From positions 992,001 to 1,056,000 of the forward strand of contig NZ_JAJNMP010000002.1 of NCBI RefSeq assembly GCF_021044935.1: a stretch of 64,000 nucleotides of DNA, read 5' to 3'. This document shows positions 43,442 through 53,542 of this stretch, in pieces. Under the pieces are notes generated by a model. The model searched no databases. It was given only the letters and a program-made list of their open reading frames with translations, and had not been told where the DNA came from. Within the stretch, counting starts at the first letter, position 1; every line of letters begins with the position of its first letter. The position numbers and the translations under genes were made by a program. The stretch comes from Agromyces cavernae (GTDB lineage: Bacteria; Actinomycetota; Actinomycetes; Actinomycetales; Microbacteriaceae).

Positions 43442-44935
43442 CTACTTCGCGGCGACGGGCTGCGCGGCGACGACCTTCGCGGCGGCTGAGCCCGCGGACT
43501 TGGTCTCGGTCGTCTCGCCGGCATGCGGCTCGAGCGCCGCCTTCGCCTTGGGCTCGGCCTTCTTGGGCGCGGATGCCGCGGGGGCGGCCTTCGGCTGCGG
43601 TGCAGCCTCGGCTGCGAGCTTCGGCCGAGCGGCGAACGCCTCGAACTGCGCACGCGGCTGCTGCACCGCGGTGAGCGAGACGATGTCGCGACCGAGCCAG
43701 AAGTTGTTCCACCAGCCCCAGAACACGCGGAACTTGCGCTCCCAGCTGGGCATCGCGAGGCCGTGGTAGCCGCGGTGGGCGAACCAGGCGATGAGGCCCT
43801 TCAGCGCGATGTTGCCCGACTGGAACACGCCCGAGCCGATGCCGAGACCGGCGACCGCGCCGAGGTTCTTGTGGAAGTACTCCTTCGGCTCCTCACCGCG
43901 CAGCACGGCCACGATGTTCTTCGCGAGCAGCTTGCCCTGACGCACGGCGTGCTGTGCGTTCGGCACGCAGTAGCCGCCGACGCCGCCGCCCGTGAGGTCG
44001 GGAACCGCGGCGATGTCGCCCGCAGCCCACGCGTCGGCCACCCAGTCGTCTTCGTCGCCGACGCGCAGGTCGGCACGGGTCAGGATGCGGCCGCGCTCTT
44101 CGACGGGAAGGTCGCTCGAGCGCACGATGGCCGGGTTGGCCATGACACCCGCCGTCCACACGATGAGGTCGGACTCGAAGCTCTCGCCCGTCGACAGCTC
44201 GATGTTGCCGTCGACCGCGCTCGTGAGCTGCGTGTCGAGGTGGATCTCGGCGCCACGCTGTGCGAGGTGCTTGATGACCCAGTGGCTGGTCGGCAGCGAG
44301 ACCTCGGGCATGATGCGACCCATGGCCTCGATGAGGTGGAAGTGCGTGTCGTCGAAGGTCAGCTGCGGGTAGAACTCGAGCAGCGAGCTCGCGAAGGAGC
44401 GCAGCTCGGCGAACACCTCGATGCCTGCGAAGCCGCCGCCGACGACGACGAACGTGAGCAGTCGATCGCGCTCGGGCCCGGCCGGGAGGTTGGCCGCCTT
44501 GTCGAAGTTGGTGAGCACGCGGTCGCGGATGGCGACGGCCTCTTCGATCGACTTCAGGCCGATGGCGTTGTCGGCGATGCCCGGGATCGGGAACGTGCGC
44601 GAGACGGCACCGCCGGTGACGACGATCACGTCGTACTCGAAGTCCCACGGCTCACCGAGCTCGGGGGTGATCGTCGCGGTCTTCGCCGCGTGGTCGATGC
44701 GCGTGACCTTGGCGGTGATGACGCTCGTCTTCTTGAGATGACGACGCTGCGAGACGACGGAGTGTCGCGGCTCGATCGACCCTGCAGCCACCTCGGGAAG
44801 GAACGGCTGGTAGGTCATGTACGGGAGCGGGTCGACGATCGTGACCTCGGCCTCGCCGGGTCGCAGCCACTTCTCGAGCTTCCACGCGGTGTAGAACCCG
44901 GCATAGCCGCCACCGACAATGAGAATCTTGGGCAC
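43442..44935 (-). CDS. ndh: Type II NADH dehydrogenase (NADH:menaquinone oxidoreductase)
   Basis: A 497-residue non-proton-pumping NADH dehydrogenase. The FAD-binding Rossmann motif is at the N-terminus ('ILIVGGGYAGFYTAW', 4-18) and the NADH motif in 'FVVVGGGFAGIEVFAEL' (about 163-179). 'WTAGVMANP', 'AAGDIAAVPD' and 'VPNAQHAVRQGKLLAKNI' are typical. Amphipathic helices near 380-420 bind the membrane, and the last 70 residues are a Lys/Ala/Pro-rich tail seen in some actinobacteria. GTG 44935 follows AGGAG by eleven bases. The tRNA gene lies 34 bases downstream. Confidence 0.94.
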   Translation of the reverse strand: MPKILIVGGGYAGFYTAWKLEKWLRPGEAEVTIVDPLPYMTYQPFLPEVAAGSIEPRHSVVSQRRHLKKTSVITAKVTRIDHAAKTATITPELGEPWDFEYDVIVVTGGAVSRTFPIPGIADNAIGLKSIEEAVAIRDRVLTNFDKAANLPAGPERDRLLTFVVVGGGFAGIEVFAELRSFASSLLEFYPQLTFDDTHFHLIEAMGRIMPEVSLPTSHWVIKHLAQRGAEIHLDTQLTSAVDGNIELSTGESFESDLIVWTAGVMANPAIVRSSDLPVEERGRILTRADLRVGDEDDWVADAWAAGDIAAVPDLTGGGVGGYCVPNAQHAVRQGKLLAKNIVAVLRGEEPKEYFHKNLGAVAGLGIGSGVFQSGNIALKGLIAWFAHRGYHGLAMPSWERKFRVFWGWWNNFWLGRDIVSLTAVQQPRAQFEAFAARPKLAAEAAPQPKAAPAASAPKKAEPKAKAALEPHAGETTETKSAGSAAAKVVAAQPVAAK

Positions 44936-44970
44936 GGTGAAATGGACTCCTCGTTTGCTTGAACGTGCGA

Positions 44971-46260
44971 TCACTGTTCGCGATTGCGGACAGTCCGCCT
45001 GAGATGCCGAGTGGCGCCGATGCCCAACAGCGCACCTATCGTACCAAATCCAGCGACCAGCGAGAGCGGGACCGTGATATATGCGAGCGTCCACGGTGTC
45101 GGGAGCAGCGTGTTCGTCGCATCGTCTTCGGGCAGCGGCGGGTCGGCGATCGGTACGATCTCGGGTGTCTCGGCCGAGGGAGCCGGGGTATCGCTCGTCG
45201 CGCGCCGGTGCAGGGTGATCCAGTCGGTGAGGAGTTCGAGAGGGGTGACCTCGGCAGGATCGACCTCGGACTCCAGCGCCGCGACCGGGTCGATGAGGCC
45301 GTATCCGTAGAGCGGGCTGGGTACTTCATGCCCGTTGGGATCAGCGGTCTGGGTGACGCGTTCGATGACGTCGGCGGCATCGAGTTCGGGGTACTCCGAG
45401 CGCACGAGTGCGACGAGCCCCGAGACGAGCGGGGCCGCGCCGCTCGTGCCGCTCCAGATCGCGACCCGCCCGTCGGGTTGCACGCCGACGAGGTCTTCGC
45501 TCGGCGCCGCGACCGCGATCGAGATGCCCTGCGAGCTCGCGTCGAAGCTCGCGTTCTTCTCCTTGTCGACGCCCGCGACCGTCAGCACGCCGGGGATCGT
45601 CGCCGGGGCGCCGACCTCGCTCGTGCCGCTCCCCCGGTTGCCGGCGGCCGCGACCACGACCACGTCGTTCTCGAAGGCGTACGTGAACGCGTCGTCCCAG
45701 CTCTCGGGCCAGTCGCGGGTGTTGCGGGTGAGCGACATGTTGATGACGTCGGCGCCGTTGTCGACCGCCCAGCGCACGCCCTCGGCGATCTGCTCGTCAT
45801 TCGTCTTCTCGGCACCGGTGTCCTGGCCGAACGCGACCGAGACGGCGAGCAGTTCGGCCTCGGGCGCCACGCCGATCACGCCGCTGCCCTCACCCGTGCC
45901 CCTCCCGGCGAGCAGCGAGGCGACCATCGTGCCGTGCGCGCTGTCGTCGGGGTCGCCCACGGGTGTCTGACCGTCGGGCGTACCGAGGCCCGAGACATCC
46001 GTGCCGCCGGTGACGACGCCGCGCAGTTCGGCGACGTTGCCGTTCACGCCCGTGTCGATGACGGCAACGGTGACGCCCTCGCCGCGCGAGGTGTTCCACG
46101 CGGTCGTGAAGCCGTAGTCGCCCAGCCAGTACTCGTAGTCGCGCACCGTGTCGGCGTGCGCAGGAGCGGCTCCGGCGAACACGATCGCGCCCATCGCGGC
46201 GACCGCGGCGGCGATGCGCGCTGTGCGCCCGAGGGAACGGATGCGTTCTGGCCGGGTCAT
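44971..46260 (-). CDS. Membrane-anchored subtilisin-like serine protease (S8)
   Basis: A 429-residue secreted protease. The signal peptide is cleaved after 'APAHA' (about residue 36). The catalytic triad is Asp69 in 'AVIDTGVNG', His109 in 'DSAHGTMVAS' and Ser273 in 'WSGTSGAAP', with the oxyanion Asn208 in 'AAAGNRG'. A Pro/Glu/Asp linker and one C-terminal helix (about 388-410) followed by arginines anchor it facing outwards. The layout resembles mycosins, but no type VII secretion genes are near. It overlaps DUF501 (ATGA). Confidence 0.94.
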   Translation of the reverse strand: MTRPERIRSLGRTARIAAAVAAMGAIVFAGAAPAHADTVRDYEYWLGDYGFTTAWNTSRGEGVTVAVIDTGVNGNVAELRGVVTGGTDVSGLGTPDGQTPVGDPDDSAHGTMVASLLAGRGTGEGSGVIGVAPEAELLAVSVAFGQDTGAEKTNDEQIAEGVRWAVDNGADVINMSLTRNTRDWPESWDDAFTYAFENDVVVVAAAGNRGSGTSEVGAPATIPGVLTVAGVDKEKNASFDASSQGISIAVAAPSEDLVGVQPDGRVAIWSGTSGAAPLVSGLVALVRSEYPELDAADVIERVTQTADPNGHEVPSPLYGYGLIDPVAALESEVDPAEVTPLELLTDWITLHRRATSDTPAPSAETPEIVPIADPPLPEDDATNTLLPTPWTLAYITVPLSLVAGFGTIGALLGIGATRHLRRTVRNREQ

Positions 46261-46820
46261 CCGCTCAGCTCTTCGGATGTCTCATCGAGCGCCGCCTCGG
46301 CGGGCTCGTCGACCCCGTAGTCGGGGCACTGGCACACCTCGGGCGACCACGACGAGCGCTCGAGCGCGAGGTCGCCGATGGGATTCGCGCCCGGCCCCGC
46401 CGCGAGGGAGTGCGCGGCGAGCGCATGCAGGCACTTGACCCGCGTCGGCATGCCGCCCGCCGAGATGCCGGCGATCTCGGCGACGTCGCCGAACAGGCCG
46501 CGATCGGTCAGGAAGTCGCCGTGCGCACGCCGGTAGGCGGTCCGCAGGTCGGCGTCGCCTGCCAGCAGCTCGGTGCACTCGACCATGAGCTGCGCCGCCT
46601 CGAGGAACGACATGGCGGCCGTCGCGACCGGGTGCGAGAGGTAGTAGAACGTCGGGAACGGGGTGCCGTCGGCCAGCCGCGGCGCCGTCGCGACCACGGT
46701 CGGCGCGCCGCACACGCACCGGGCGGGGATGCCGACCACGTCGCGGGGGCGGCGGCCGAGCTGCGCGGTGACGATGCGCAGGTCGCGCTCGGACACCGGC
46801 CCGAAGGGCGGGCGGGTCAT
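46257..46820 (-). CDS. DUF501 family protein
   Basis: A 187-residue protein of the actinobacterial DUF501 family, function unknown. It has a cysteine pair in 'ARCVCGAPTVV' (about 33-43) and a second in 'PEVCQCPDYG' (about 163-172), which could bind a metal. 'YYLSHP' and 'GMPTRVKCLHALAAHSLAAG' are family landmarks, the latter including a conserved Cys-Leu-His. The ATGA overlaps with both neighbours make a tight divIC-DUF501-protease operon, an arrangement common in this phylum. Confidence 0.92.
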   Translation of the reverse strand: MTRPPFGPVSERDLRIVTAQLGRRPRDVVGIPARCVCGAPTVVATAPRLADGTPFPTFYYLSHPVATAAMSFLEAAQLMVECTELLAGDADLRTAYRRAHGDFLTDRGLFGDVAEIAGISAGGMPTRVKCLHALAAHSLAAGPGANPIGDLALERSSWSPEVCQCPDYGVDEPAEAALDETSEELSG

Positions 46821-47386
46821 CGTTCGCCCGATTCGGTCGCGGCAGGCGCGAGCCCCGCGGTCATCACGGAGTCGAGCAGCGTGCGCATCCAGTCGCCCTT
46901 CGTTTCGGTCACTTCGGCCGAGACCTCGGTTGCGGCATCCGCCGTCGTCCCCGCCGCCCGGTCGTCGATGACGAGGTAACTCACCTCGCCCGGCATCACG
47001 TAATAGAGCCGCTCACGTGCCTGCGTCACGATGAACGTCTCGTCGTTCCAGCGCTCGCGCTCGTCGCGCAGCCGCTGCACCTCCTCCTCCTGTGCGGAGA
47101 CGGCGGCGCGAAGCTCCGCGATCTGCTGCCGCTGTTGCGCGAACGCCGTGATCGACGGCGCGAGCACCACGACGGCGAGCACGAGTATTCCCATCATGAT
47201 GAGCGAGAAACCTGAGAATCGGATGCCCCGGAGCCATCCCGCGCGTGCGGCCTCGGTCGCGCCGCCCGTCGTCGTGCGCGGCGCGGGCCGCCGTTCGGCC
47301 GCAGCCGGCGGCTTTCGACCGCGCGGCGGCCGGGAGCCGGCCGGGTTCGCCGGTCGACGGGGTGCGCGGCCGGAATCGCCGTTCAT
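46817..47386 (-). CDS. Septum formation initiator, DivIC/FtsB family
   Basis: A 189-residue bitopic membrane protein of the divisome. A basic, disordered N-terminus (about 1-50) precedes one transmembrane helix (about 62-80, 'LIMMGILVLAVVVLAPSI') and a coiled coil ('QQRQQIAELRAAVSAQEEEV') followed by 'RDERERWNDETFIVTQARERLYYVMPGE', short form 'ARERLYYVMPGE', the diagnostic FtsB/DivIC block. AGGAGG four bases before ATG 47386 fixes the start. Directly downstream of eno, as in most actinobacteria. Confidence 0.92.
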   Translation of the reverse strand: MNGDSGRAPRRPANPAGSRPPRGRKPPAAAERRPAPRTTTGGATEAARAGWLRGIRFSGFSLIMMGILVLAVVVLAPSITAFAQQRQQIAELRAAVSAQEEEVQRLRDERERWNDETFIVTQARERLYYVMPGEVSYLVIDDRAAGTTADAATEVSAEVTETKGDWMRTLLDSVMTAGLAPAATESGER

Positions 47387-47463
47387 CACCCCTCCTCATC
47401 GCCGACCGGGAAACCACGACGGGGGTGGCCACCCGGCCACCCCCGTCGCTGTCAGCTACGCGA

Positions 47464-48798
<1,335 letters not shown>

Positions 48799-48802
48799 TC
48801 AC

Positions 48803-48808
48803 AGTCTA
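48803..48808 (-). promoter_or_regulatory. -10 hexamer TAGACT of eno
   Basis: TAGACT on the minus strand, giving a leader of roughly 50 bases before GTG 48744. Confidence 0.5.
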
Positions 48809-48932
48809 GTAATGCTCACGAGTGCCGCTCGGCCACGTGACATCCGCTCGCATTGCGCTGCGTATTCACGACCCGCGCGGCCCACCCGAGCCCATGCAGA
48901 CGGCGATCCGGCGCAGAATGCCCACTCGCGAG

Positions 48933-49898
48933 TCACCCGTGGGCGGTTTGCGACGGTTCGCCGCTACCGAGCGATGCGAGGCGGCGTTCGGCGAGGCGGA
49001 TGACGCTCCTCACGCGCGCGATGAATGCCGCACGATCGACGAACAGGTCGTCGGACGTGACTCGGATCACGATCCATCCGGCTGCCTCGAAGTCGCCCTT
49101 GCGGGCAAGGTCCTGCTTCCAGCGCCGACGGTCGGTGCGGTGACCGTCGCCTTCGTACTCGAACAGGATGCGCACGTCGCGCCACTTCAGATCTGGATGG
49201 AGCACCCGCCCGTCGCCCACGATGGTCGCATTGTTGACGAGCGGCTCGGGCAGTCCGGCATCGATCAGGCAGAGTCTCGTGAGGGTCTCGGGGCGGGAGT
49301 CGACACCCGTGCGTATCAGCGGGAGAGCCGAAGCAAGTCGACGCGCGCTACGGCGTCGCCCCCACCGCTGCACGGCGATCGCCAGCTGAGCGTGTGTCGC
49401 GAGCGGGTCTGAGCGTCGGCCACCCGAGCGCCGCCGTCCGCCGACGATCGCATCGCCGAGGGCCACGAGGTCGTCGCGCCCCAGGGAGCCGGCAAGCTGG
49501 CACCACGCGAGTGTCGCAGGCACGATCGGGTGCACGTCGAGAAGCACCGATTCGAACGGTTCGGATGCCTCGTGCCCGACCACGCCGCGTGCACGTGCCC
49601 GCGCGACACCCGGCTGCGAGATGATGTGGAGCTCAGGTGTCGAAGCGGGAAGCGGGAGGCCGAGGAGCTCTGCTGCGGTCGAGTGGCTGAACGCGTCGCC
49701 CGGACGCAACAGCGGCGCGTACGCGAGAGCACGGTCGGAGATGCTCGTCAGGTCGAGCCCGACGGAGCGGACGCCCGTGAACGGTCGTTGCAGGTCGCGG
49801 CCGCGCAGCCGCTTCGGCGTCACTCCGTGGAACTCCGTCTCGTGCACGTGGAACGCCACGCCGTCGAGGTGCGACGGGAGTGGCTGTCGAGCTGGCAT
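48933..49898 (-). CDS. AbiEi-like / DUF559 endonuclease-fold protein
   Basis: A 321-residue protein of a family common in actinobacteria, with an N-terminal half resembling the AbiEi antitoxin region ('AFSHSTAAELLGLPLP', about 90-105) and a C-terminal Vsr-like endonuclease fold (DUF559, about 225-305). The latter has 'ILFEYEGDGHRTDRRRW' with the acidic residues and His expected at the active site, then 'DFEAAGWIVIRVTSDDL'. No partner toxin gene is adjacent, so a toxin-antitoxin role is doubtful. The function is unknown; DNA or RNA processing is inferred. Confidence 0.8.
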   Translation of the reverse strand: MPARQPLPSHLDGVAFHVHETEFHGVTPKRLRGRDLQRPFTGVRSVGLDLTSISDRALAYAPLLRPGDAFSHSTAAELLGLPLPASTPELHIISQPGVARARARGVVGHEASEPFESVLLDVHPIVPATLAWCQLAGSLGRDDLVALGDAIVGGRRRSGGRRSDPLATHAQLAIAVQRWGRRRSARRLASALPLIRTGVDSRPETLTRLCLIDAGLPEPLVNNATIVGDGRVLHPDLKWRDVRILFEYEGDGHRTDRRRWKQDLARKGDFEAAGWIVIRVTSDDLFVDRAAFIARVRSVIRLAERRLASLGSGEPSQTAHG

Positions 49899-49967
49899 CC
49901 GCCTACTGTGCCGCGTACGCGCCAGGCGGGTTCATGGCTGTCCACAATGCGCCATCAGCGTCGAGTC

Positions 49968-50022
49968 GATCCGTCGCGGATCGCCCATTCCGGTCAGGTT
50001 GAAGGGCCATGCGCGACGGATC
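49968..50022. terminator. Inverted repeat with GATCCGTCGC arms
   Basis: GATCCGTCGC (49968-49977) and its exact complement (50013-50022) flank 35 bases, downstream of the glycosyltransferase gene. The same GATCCGTC word forms the arms of the hairpin at 54656-54717. Confidence 0.5.
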
Positions 50023-50049
50023 GCGGAACACTGTGAGGTCGGCGTCTGC

Positions 50050-51204
50050 TCAGTCGACCGAGCGCACGAGCTGCTCCAATTGCCCCGCCGCGCGCGACCA
50101 GTCCAGCTCGACTGCGCGCGCCCGACACGCTTCGGCGGTACGGCGGAGAAGATCGGGGTCGCCGGCGAGGTCGCCGAGCGCCGCCGCGAGGGCGGCGGCA
50201 TCGCCCGGAGGGACGAGGATCCCGGCGCCGCGAACCGTCTCGGGGATGCCTCCGATGTCGGACGCGACCACCGCGGCGCCCGCCGCCATGCCCTCGAGCG
50301 CCGTGAGCGCGAACGGCTCGCGCCACGTCGACGGGACGACCACGATGTCGGATTCGCCGAGGATGCGCACGACCTGCTCGCGCGGGACGAACGGCGTGAA
50401 CTGCACGCGATCGCCGAGGGGCTCGGCCGCCCGCCTGAGCTCGCGCTCGAAGTCCGTGAGCGCCGCACTCGAATCGAATCCGTCCGATCCGACGATCCGC
50501 AGCCGCAGATCGTGTCGGTCGAGGCGTCGGAACGCGTCGATCACGACGCCGGCACCCTTCTCGCGCAGCATCCGGCCGACGAACGCCACCTCGAGCAGCC
50601 GGCCGTCGTCGCGCCTCGGCGCACGCTGGAACACCCCGGTGTCGACGCCGTTGTGCACGACCACGACTCGCGCGTGCATCGACGACGGCAGGTGCTCCTT
50701 CATCTCGTCGGCGAGCGACCTGCTCACGCAGACGATGAACCGGGCGTGGCGCAGCACCCGACCCGACTCCGCGCGGGAATACGAGCGCAGCAGGTTGTTG
50801 TGCGCGTAGAGCACGGGCACGTGCCGCCGGTGATCGACGAGCGGGATCGCCTGCGGCGCATTGTGGCAGAACACCACCGAGGGCGACCACGAGGCCTGGC
50901 CGGCAAACGCCGGCCGGAACGTGCGCCGGACCACCGGCCGCGGCATGCCGAGCAGGGCGAGTGCCGTATCGACGACCCTCCGCGGTGCGACCCGCTCGAG
51001 CGGCCACGCCGGCGCCTGCTCGTACTCGATCGCCCGGGCGCTCGGGTACCGGTCGGGGTAGGTGCCCCGGGCGACGAGGACCGACGGCTCGGGAGTCCCG
51101 GCGGCACGCGCCCGGCTCAGCCCGTGCACGACCGTGGGAATGGCGCTGCCGGTGCTCGGCGAGAAGTGATCACCGGGTGTGATCAGGTGGATGATCTCGC
51201 GCAC
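50050..51204 (-). CDS. Glycosyltransferase family 4 protein
   Basis: A 384-residue GT-B fold glycosyltransferase. The N-terminal acceptor domain has 'HLITPGDHFSPSTGSAIPTV' (about 6-25) and the C-terminal donor domain has 'EVAFVGRMLREKGAGVVIDAF' near 205 and the E-x7-E motif 'PSTWREPFALTALEGMAAG' (about 300-318) typical of GT4. It probably adds a sugar to a wall polymer, lipid or small molecule, and donor and acceptor are unknown. AAGGAG four bases before GTG 51204 fixes the start, 28 bases downstream of hisS. Confidence 0.93.
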   Translation of the reverse strand: MREIIHLITPGDHFSPSTGSAIPTVVHGLSRARAAGTPEPSVLVARGTYPDRYPSARAIEYEQAPAWPLERVAPRRVVDTALALLGMPRPVVRRTFRPAFAGQASWSPSVVFCHNAPQAIPLVDHRRHVPVLYAHNNLLRSYSRAESGRVLRHARFIVCVSRSLADEMKEHLPSSMHARVVVVHNGVDTGVFQRAPRRDDGRLLEVAFVGRMLREKGAGVVIDAFRRLDRHDLRLRIVGSDGFDSSAALTDFERELRRAAEPLGDRVQFTPFVPREQVVRILGESDIVVVPSTWREPFALTALEGMAAGAAVVASDIGGIPETVRGAGILVPPGDAAALAAALGDLAGDPDLLRRTAEACRARAVELDWSRAAGQLEQLVRSVD

Positions 51205-51232
51205 CGCGCTCCTTCGGCCGAGCGGGTGACGT

Positions 51233-52495
51233 TCAGGCGGCGAGCTCGCGGAACGAGAGCGAGGCGGCGTCGGTCGTGTCGGGGGTCACTGGTGCCCACG
51301 CGTCGAAGCCGTCGGCGGTGACCCGATCGAGGAGGCCGCGCACGTTCTTGACGCGGCGCTCGAGGCGCACGCGCGTGCCGCCCGCGATGAGCTCGTCCTT
51401 GAGCCCGAGCAGGGTCGAGGCCGGGACATCGGGGTCGTGGACGAGGACGACCGCGCGGGGGCGCGAGTGATCGCGGATGGCGAGCAGGTCGACGATGCGC
51501 TCGAATCCGATCGAGAAGCCGCACGCGGGAACCTCCTGCCCGAGGAAGCGACCGATCATGTGGTCGTAGCGCCCCCCGCCGCCGAGCGAGTACCCGAATT
51601 CGGGGTGCGCGATCTCGAAGATCGTGCCCGTGTAGTAGCCCATGCCGCGCACGAGCGTGGGGTCGAACTCGATCGCGGCGTCGGGCAGGGCGGCGCGCAG
51701 CGCGAGCAGGTCGGCGTACGCGGCCTGATCGAGCCAGGCGGGCGGGGGAACCACGCCATCGTGCAGGCGCCAGTTCGCCGCGGTGAGCGCCTCGAGCTCG
51801 GCTGCGACATCCGCTTGCTCGACGCCGAGTTCGGCGAGCTCGGCCGCGACTCCCCCGGTGCCGATCTTGTCGAGCTTGTCGATCGTGATGAGGGCGCGCT
51901 CGCGCAGCTCGTCGGGAACCCCCCAGGAGCCCAGGATGCCCGCGAGGATGCGCCGGTCGTTGATGCGGATCGTGCAGCCGCCGAGACCCAGCGCGTCGAG
52001 CGTCGCGACGGTCGCCGTGAGCAGCTCGAGCTCGGCGAGCTGCCCGGCGTCGCCGATGATGTCGATGTCGCACTGCACGAACTGGCGGTACCGACCCTTC
52101 TGCGGGCGTTCGGCACGCCACACCGGGGCGATCTGGATGGCCCGGAACACGGGCGGCAGCGCAGCCCGGTGCGTCGCGTAGAACCGGGCGAGCGGAACCG
52201 TGAGGTCGTAGCGCAGGCCGAGGTCGGCGAGCGAGAGGGCGTCGCCGGATGCCGCTGCCGCGGCCAGATCGTCGGGCGTGAGGCCGCGCTTCATGACGGC
52301 GAACGCGAGCTTCTCGTTGTCGCCGCCGAGACCGGCGTGCAGCCGTGACGAGTCCTCCATGACGGGCGTCTCGATCTCATCGAAGCCGTGCGCAGCGTAG
52401 ACGCCGCGGATCACGCCGAGGGCGTGCTCGCGCCGGGCCTTCTCGGCGGGGAGGAAGTCGCGCATGCCGCGCGGAGGAGTGACGGATGCGGCCAT
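51233..52495 (-). CDS. hisS: Histidine--tRNA ligase
   Basis: A 420-residue class II aminoacyl-tRNA synthetase. Motif 1 is near 'YAAHGFDEIETPVMEDSS', motif 2 contains 'FRAIQIAPVWRAERPQKGRYRQF' with the catalytic Arg, and the histidine-binding regions are 'LVRGMGYYTGTIFEI' and 'GGGGRYDHMI', the latter with the HisA motif. Motif 3 is 'ACGFSIGFERI'. The C-terminal anticodon domain ends near 420. ATG 52495 is preferred; ATG 52504 has its GGAAG too close. The adjacent ABC operon is divergent. Confidence 0.95.
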   Translation of the reverse strand: MAASVTPPRGMRDFLPAEKARREHALGVIRGVYAAHGFDEIETPVMEDSSRLHAGLGGDNEKLAFAVMKRGLTPDDLAAAAASGDALSLADLGLRYDLTVPLARFYATHRAALPPVFRAIQIAPVWRAERPQKGRYRQFVQCDIDIIGDAGQLAELELLTATVATLDALGLGGCTIRINDRRILAGILGSWGVPDELRERALITIDKLDKIGTGGVAAELAELGVEQADVAAELEALTAANWRLHDGVVPPPAWLDQAAYADLLALRAALPDAAIEFDPTLVRGMGYYTGTIFEIAHPEFGYSLGGGGRYDHMIGRFLGQEVPACGFSIGFERIVDLLAIRDHSRPRAVVLVHDPDVPASTLLGLKDELIAGGTRVRLERRVKNVRGLLDRVTADGFDAWAPVTPDTTDAASLSFRELAA

Positions 52496-52589
52496 GCCGA
52501 TCATTCTTCCAGCACGCGGACGGGCGCGCGCGCACCGCGGCGCCCGCGGCTCAGTGGTTCCCCGGTGCCGACGCGTCGCTCCGCGCCCC

Positions 52590-52595
52590 TAGACT
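52590..52595 (+). promoter_or_regulatory. -10 hexamer TAGACT of the ABC-2 operon
   Basis: TAGACT lies 26 bases before GTG 52622, whose ribosome site GGGAGG is seven bases upstream. It is in the divergent gap with hisS. Confidence 0.5.
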
Positions 52596-52621
52596 GCGAC
52601 GAGCAGCGAACGGGAGGCAGT

Positions 52622-53542
52622 GTGAAGGGGATCACGGTCGAGGGCGTCGCCCGGTCGTTCGGCGAGGTGCACGCCGTGCGCAGCGCGACGTTCGACGTCG
52701 CGCCGGGACAAGTGGCAGGCCTCATCGGGCCCAACGGCGCGGGCAAGACGACCCTGCTGCTCATGCTCGCGTCGCTGCTCGCACCCGACGCGGGGTCGAT
52801 CCGCATTGCGGGATACGACCCGGTCACCGAGCCGCACCAGGTTCGGCGGCGCATGGGCTGGATGCCCGACGCGCTCGGATCGTGGCCCTCGCTCACCGTG
52901 CGAGCCGCCCTCACCACGAGCGGGCGCATGTACGGCATGAGCTCCGATGCGGCATCCGATCGCGCAGCCGACCTCATCGCGCTCGTCGATCTCGACGCGC
53001 TCGCCGACCAGCCCGCACGCGTGCTCTCCCGCGGGCAGAAGCAGCGACTCAGCCTCGCGCGCGCCCTCGTGCACGATCCCGAGGTGCTGCTGCTCGACGA
53101 ACCCGCCTCGGGCCTCGACCCGGCGGCGCGCGCCTCGCTGCGCGAACTCGTGCGACGGCTCGCCGGCGACGGGAAGACCGTGCTCGTGTCGAGCCACGTG
53201 CTCGCCGAGCTCGAGGAGATGGCCGACACCGCCGTATACCTCGCGGAGGGCGTCACCGCGGCACCCGACGACGTGGCGCGAGCCGGCCAGACTGCCAGGG
53301 GCTGGCGCATCAGGTCGCTCGACGCCGAACGACTCGGCGCCGCGCTCGAGGCCGCGGGATTCGGCGCCGTCGCCGTCGTCGAACGCTTCGGCGCGGTCGT
53401 GCCGCTCGCGAGTGAAGCCGACGCCGCCCAGCTGCTCGCCCACCTCGTGGGCGTCGGCGTGCCGATCTCGTCGTTCGCGCCTGCCGTGGGCGATCTCGAG
53501 CACGTGTTCCACGACCTGAACCGCCAGGGAGGCGAGGCATGA
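52622..53542 (+). CDS. ABC transporter ATP-binding protein
   Basis: A 306-residue ATPase of the ABC-2 export type. Walker A 'GPNGAGKTTLL' (about 37-47), a Q-loop region 'MGWMPDALGSW' in which the usual Gln is Pro, the signature 'LSRGQKQRLSLARAL' (about 136-150), Walker B 'VLLLDEPASGLDP', and the H loop 'VSSHVLAEL'. The C-terminal 80 residues form an extra domain of the kind found in Nat/Bcr-type exporters. It is coupled by ATGA overlap to the permease. The substrate is unknown. Confidence 0.93.
   Translation: MKGITVEGVARSFGEVHAVRSATFDVAPGQVAGLIGPNGAGKTTLLLMLASLLAPDAGSIRIAGYDPVTEPHQVRRRMGWMPDALGSWPSLTVRAALTTSGRMYGMSSDAASDRAADLIALVDLDALADQPARVLSRGQKQRLSLARALVHDPEVLLLDEPASGLDPAARASLRELVRRLAGDGKTVLVSSHVLAELEEMADTAVYLAEGVTAAPDDVARAGQTARGWRIRSLDAERLGAALEAAGFGAVAVVERFGAVVPLASEADAAQLLAHLVGVGVPISSFAPAVGDLEHVFHDLNRQGGEA

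Noticed and set aside
44971-46260. The subtilase as a type VII secretion mycosin
   Set aside because: The architecture fits, but no EccC, EccD or WXG100 genes are nearby and the eno-divIC-DUF501 context differs.
48933-49898. A type IV toxin-antitoxin locus
   Set aside because: Only an AbiEi-like region is present; neighbouring genes are enolase and a glycosyltransferase, with no toxin candidate.
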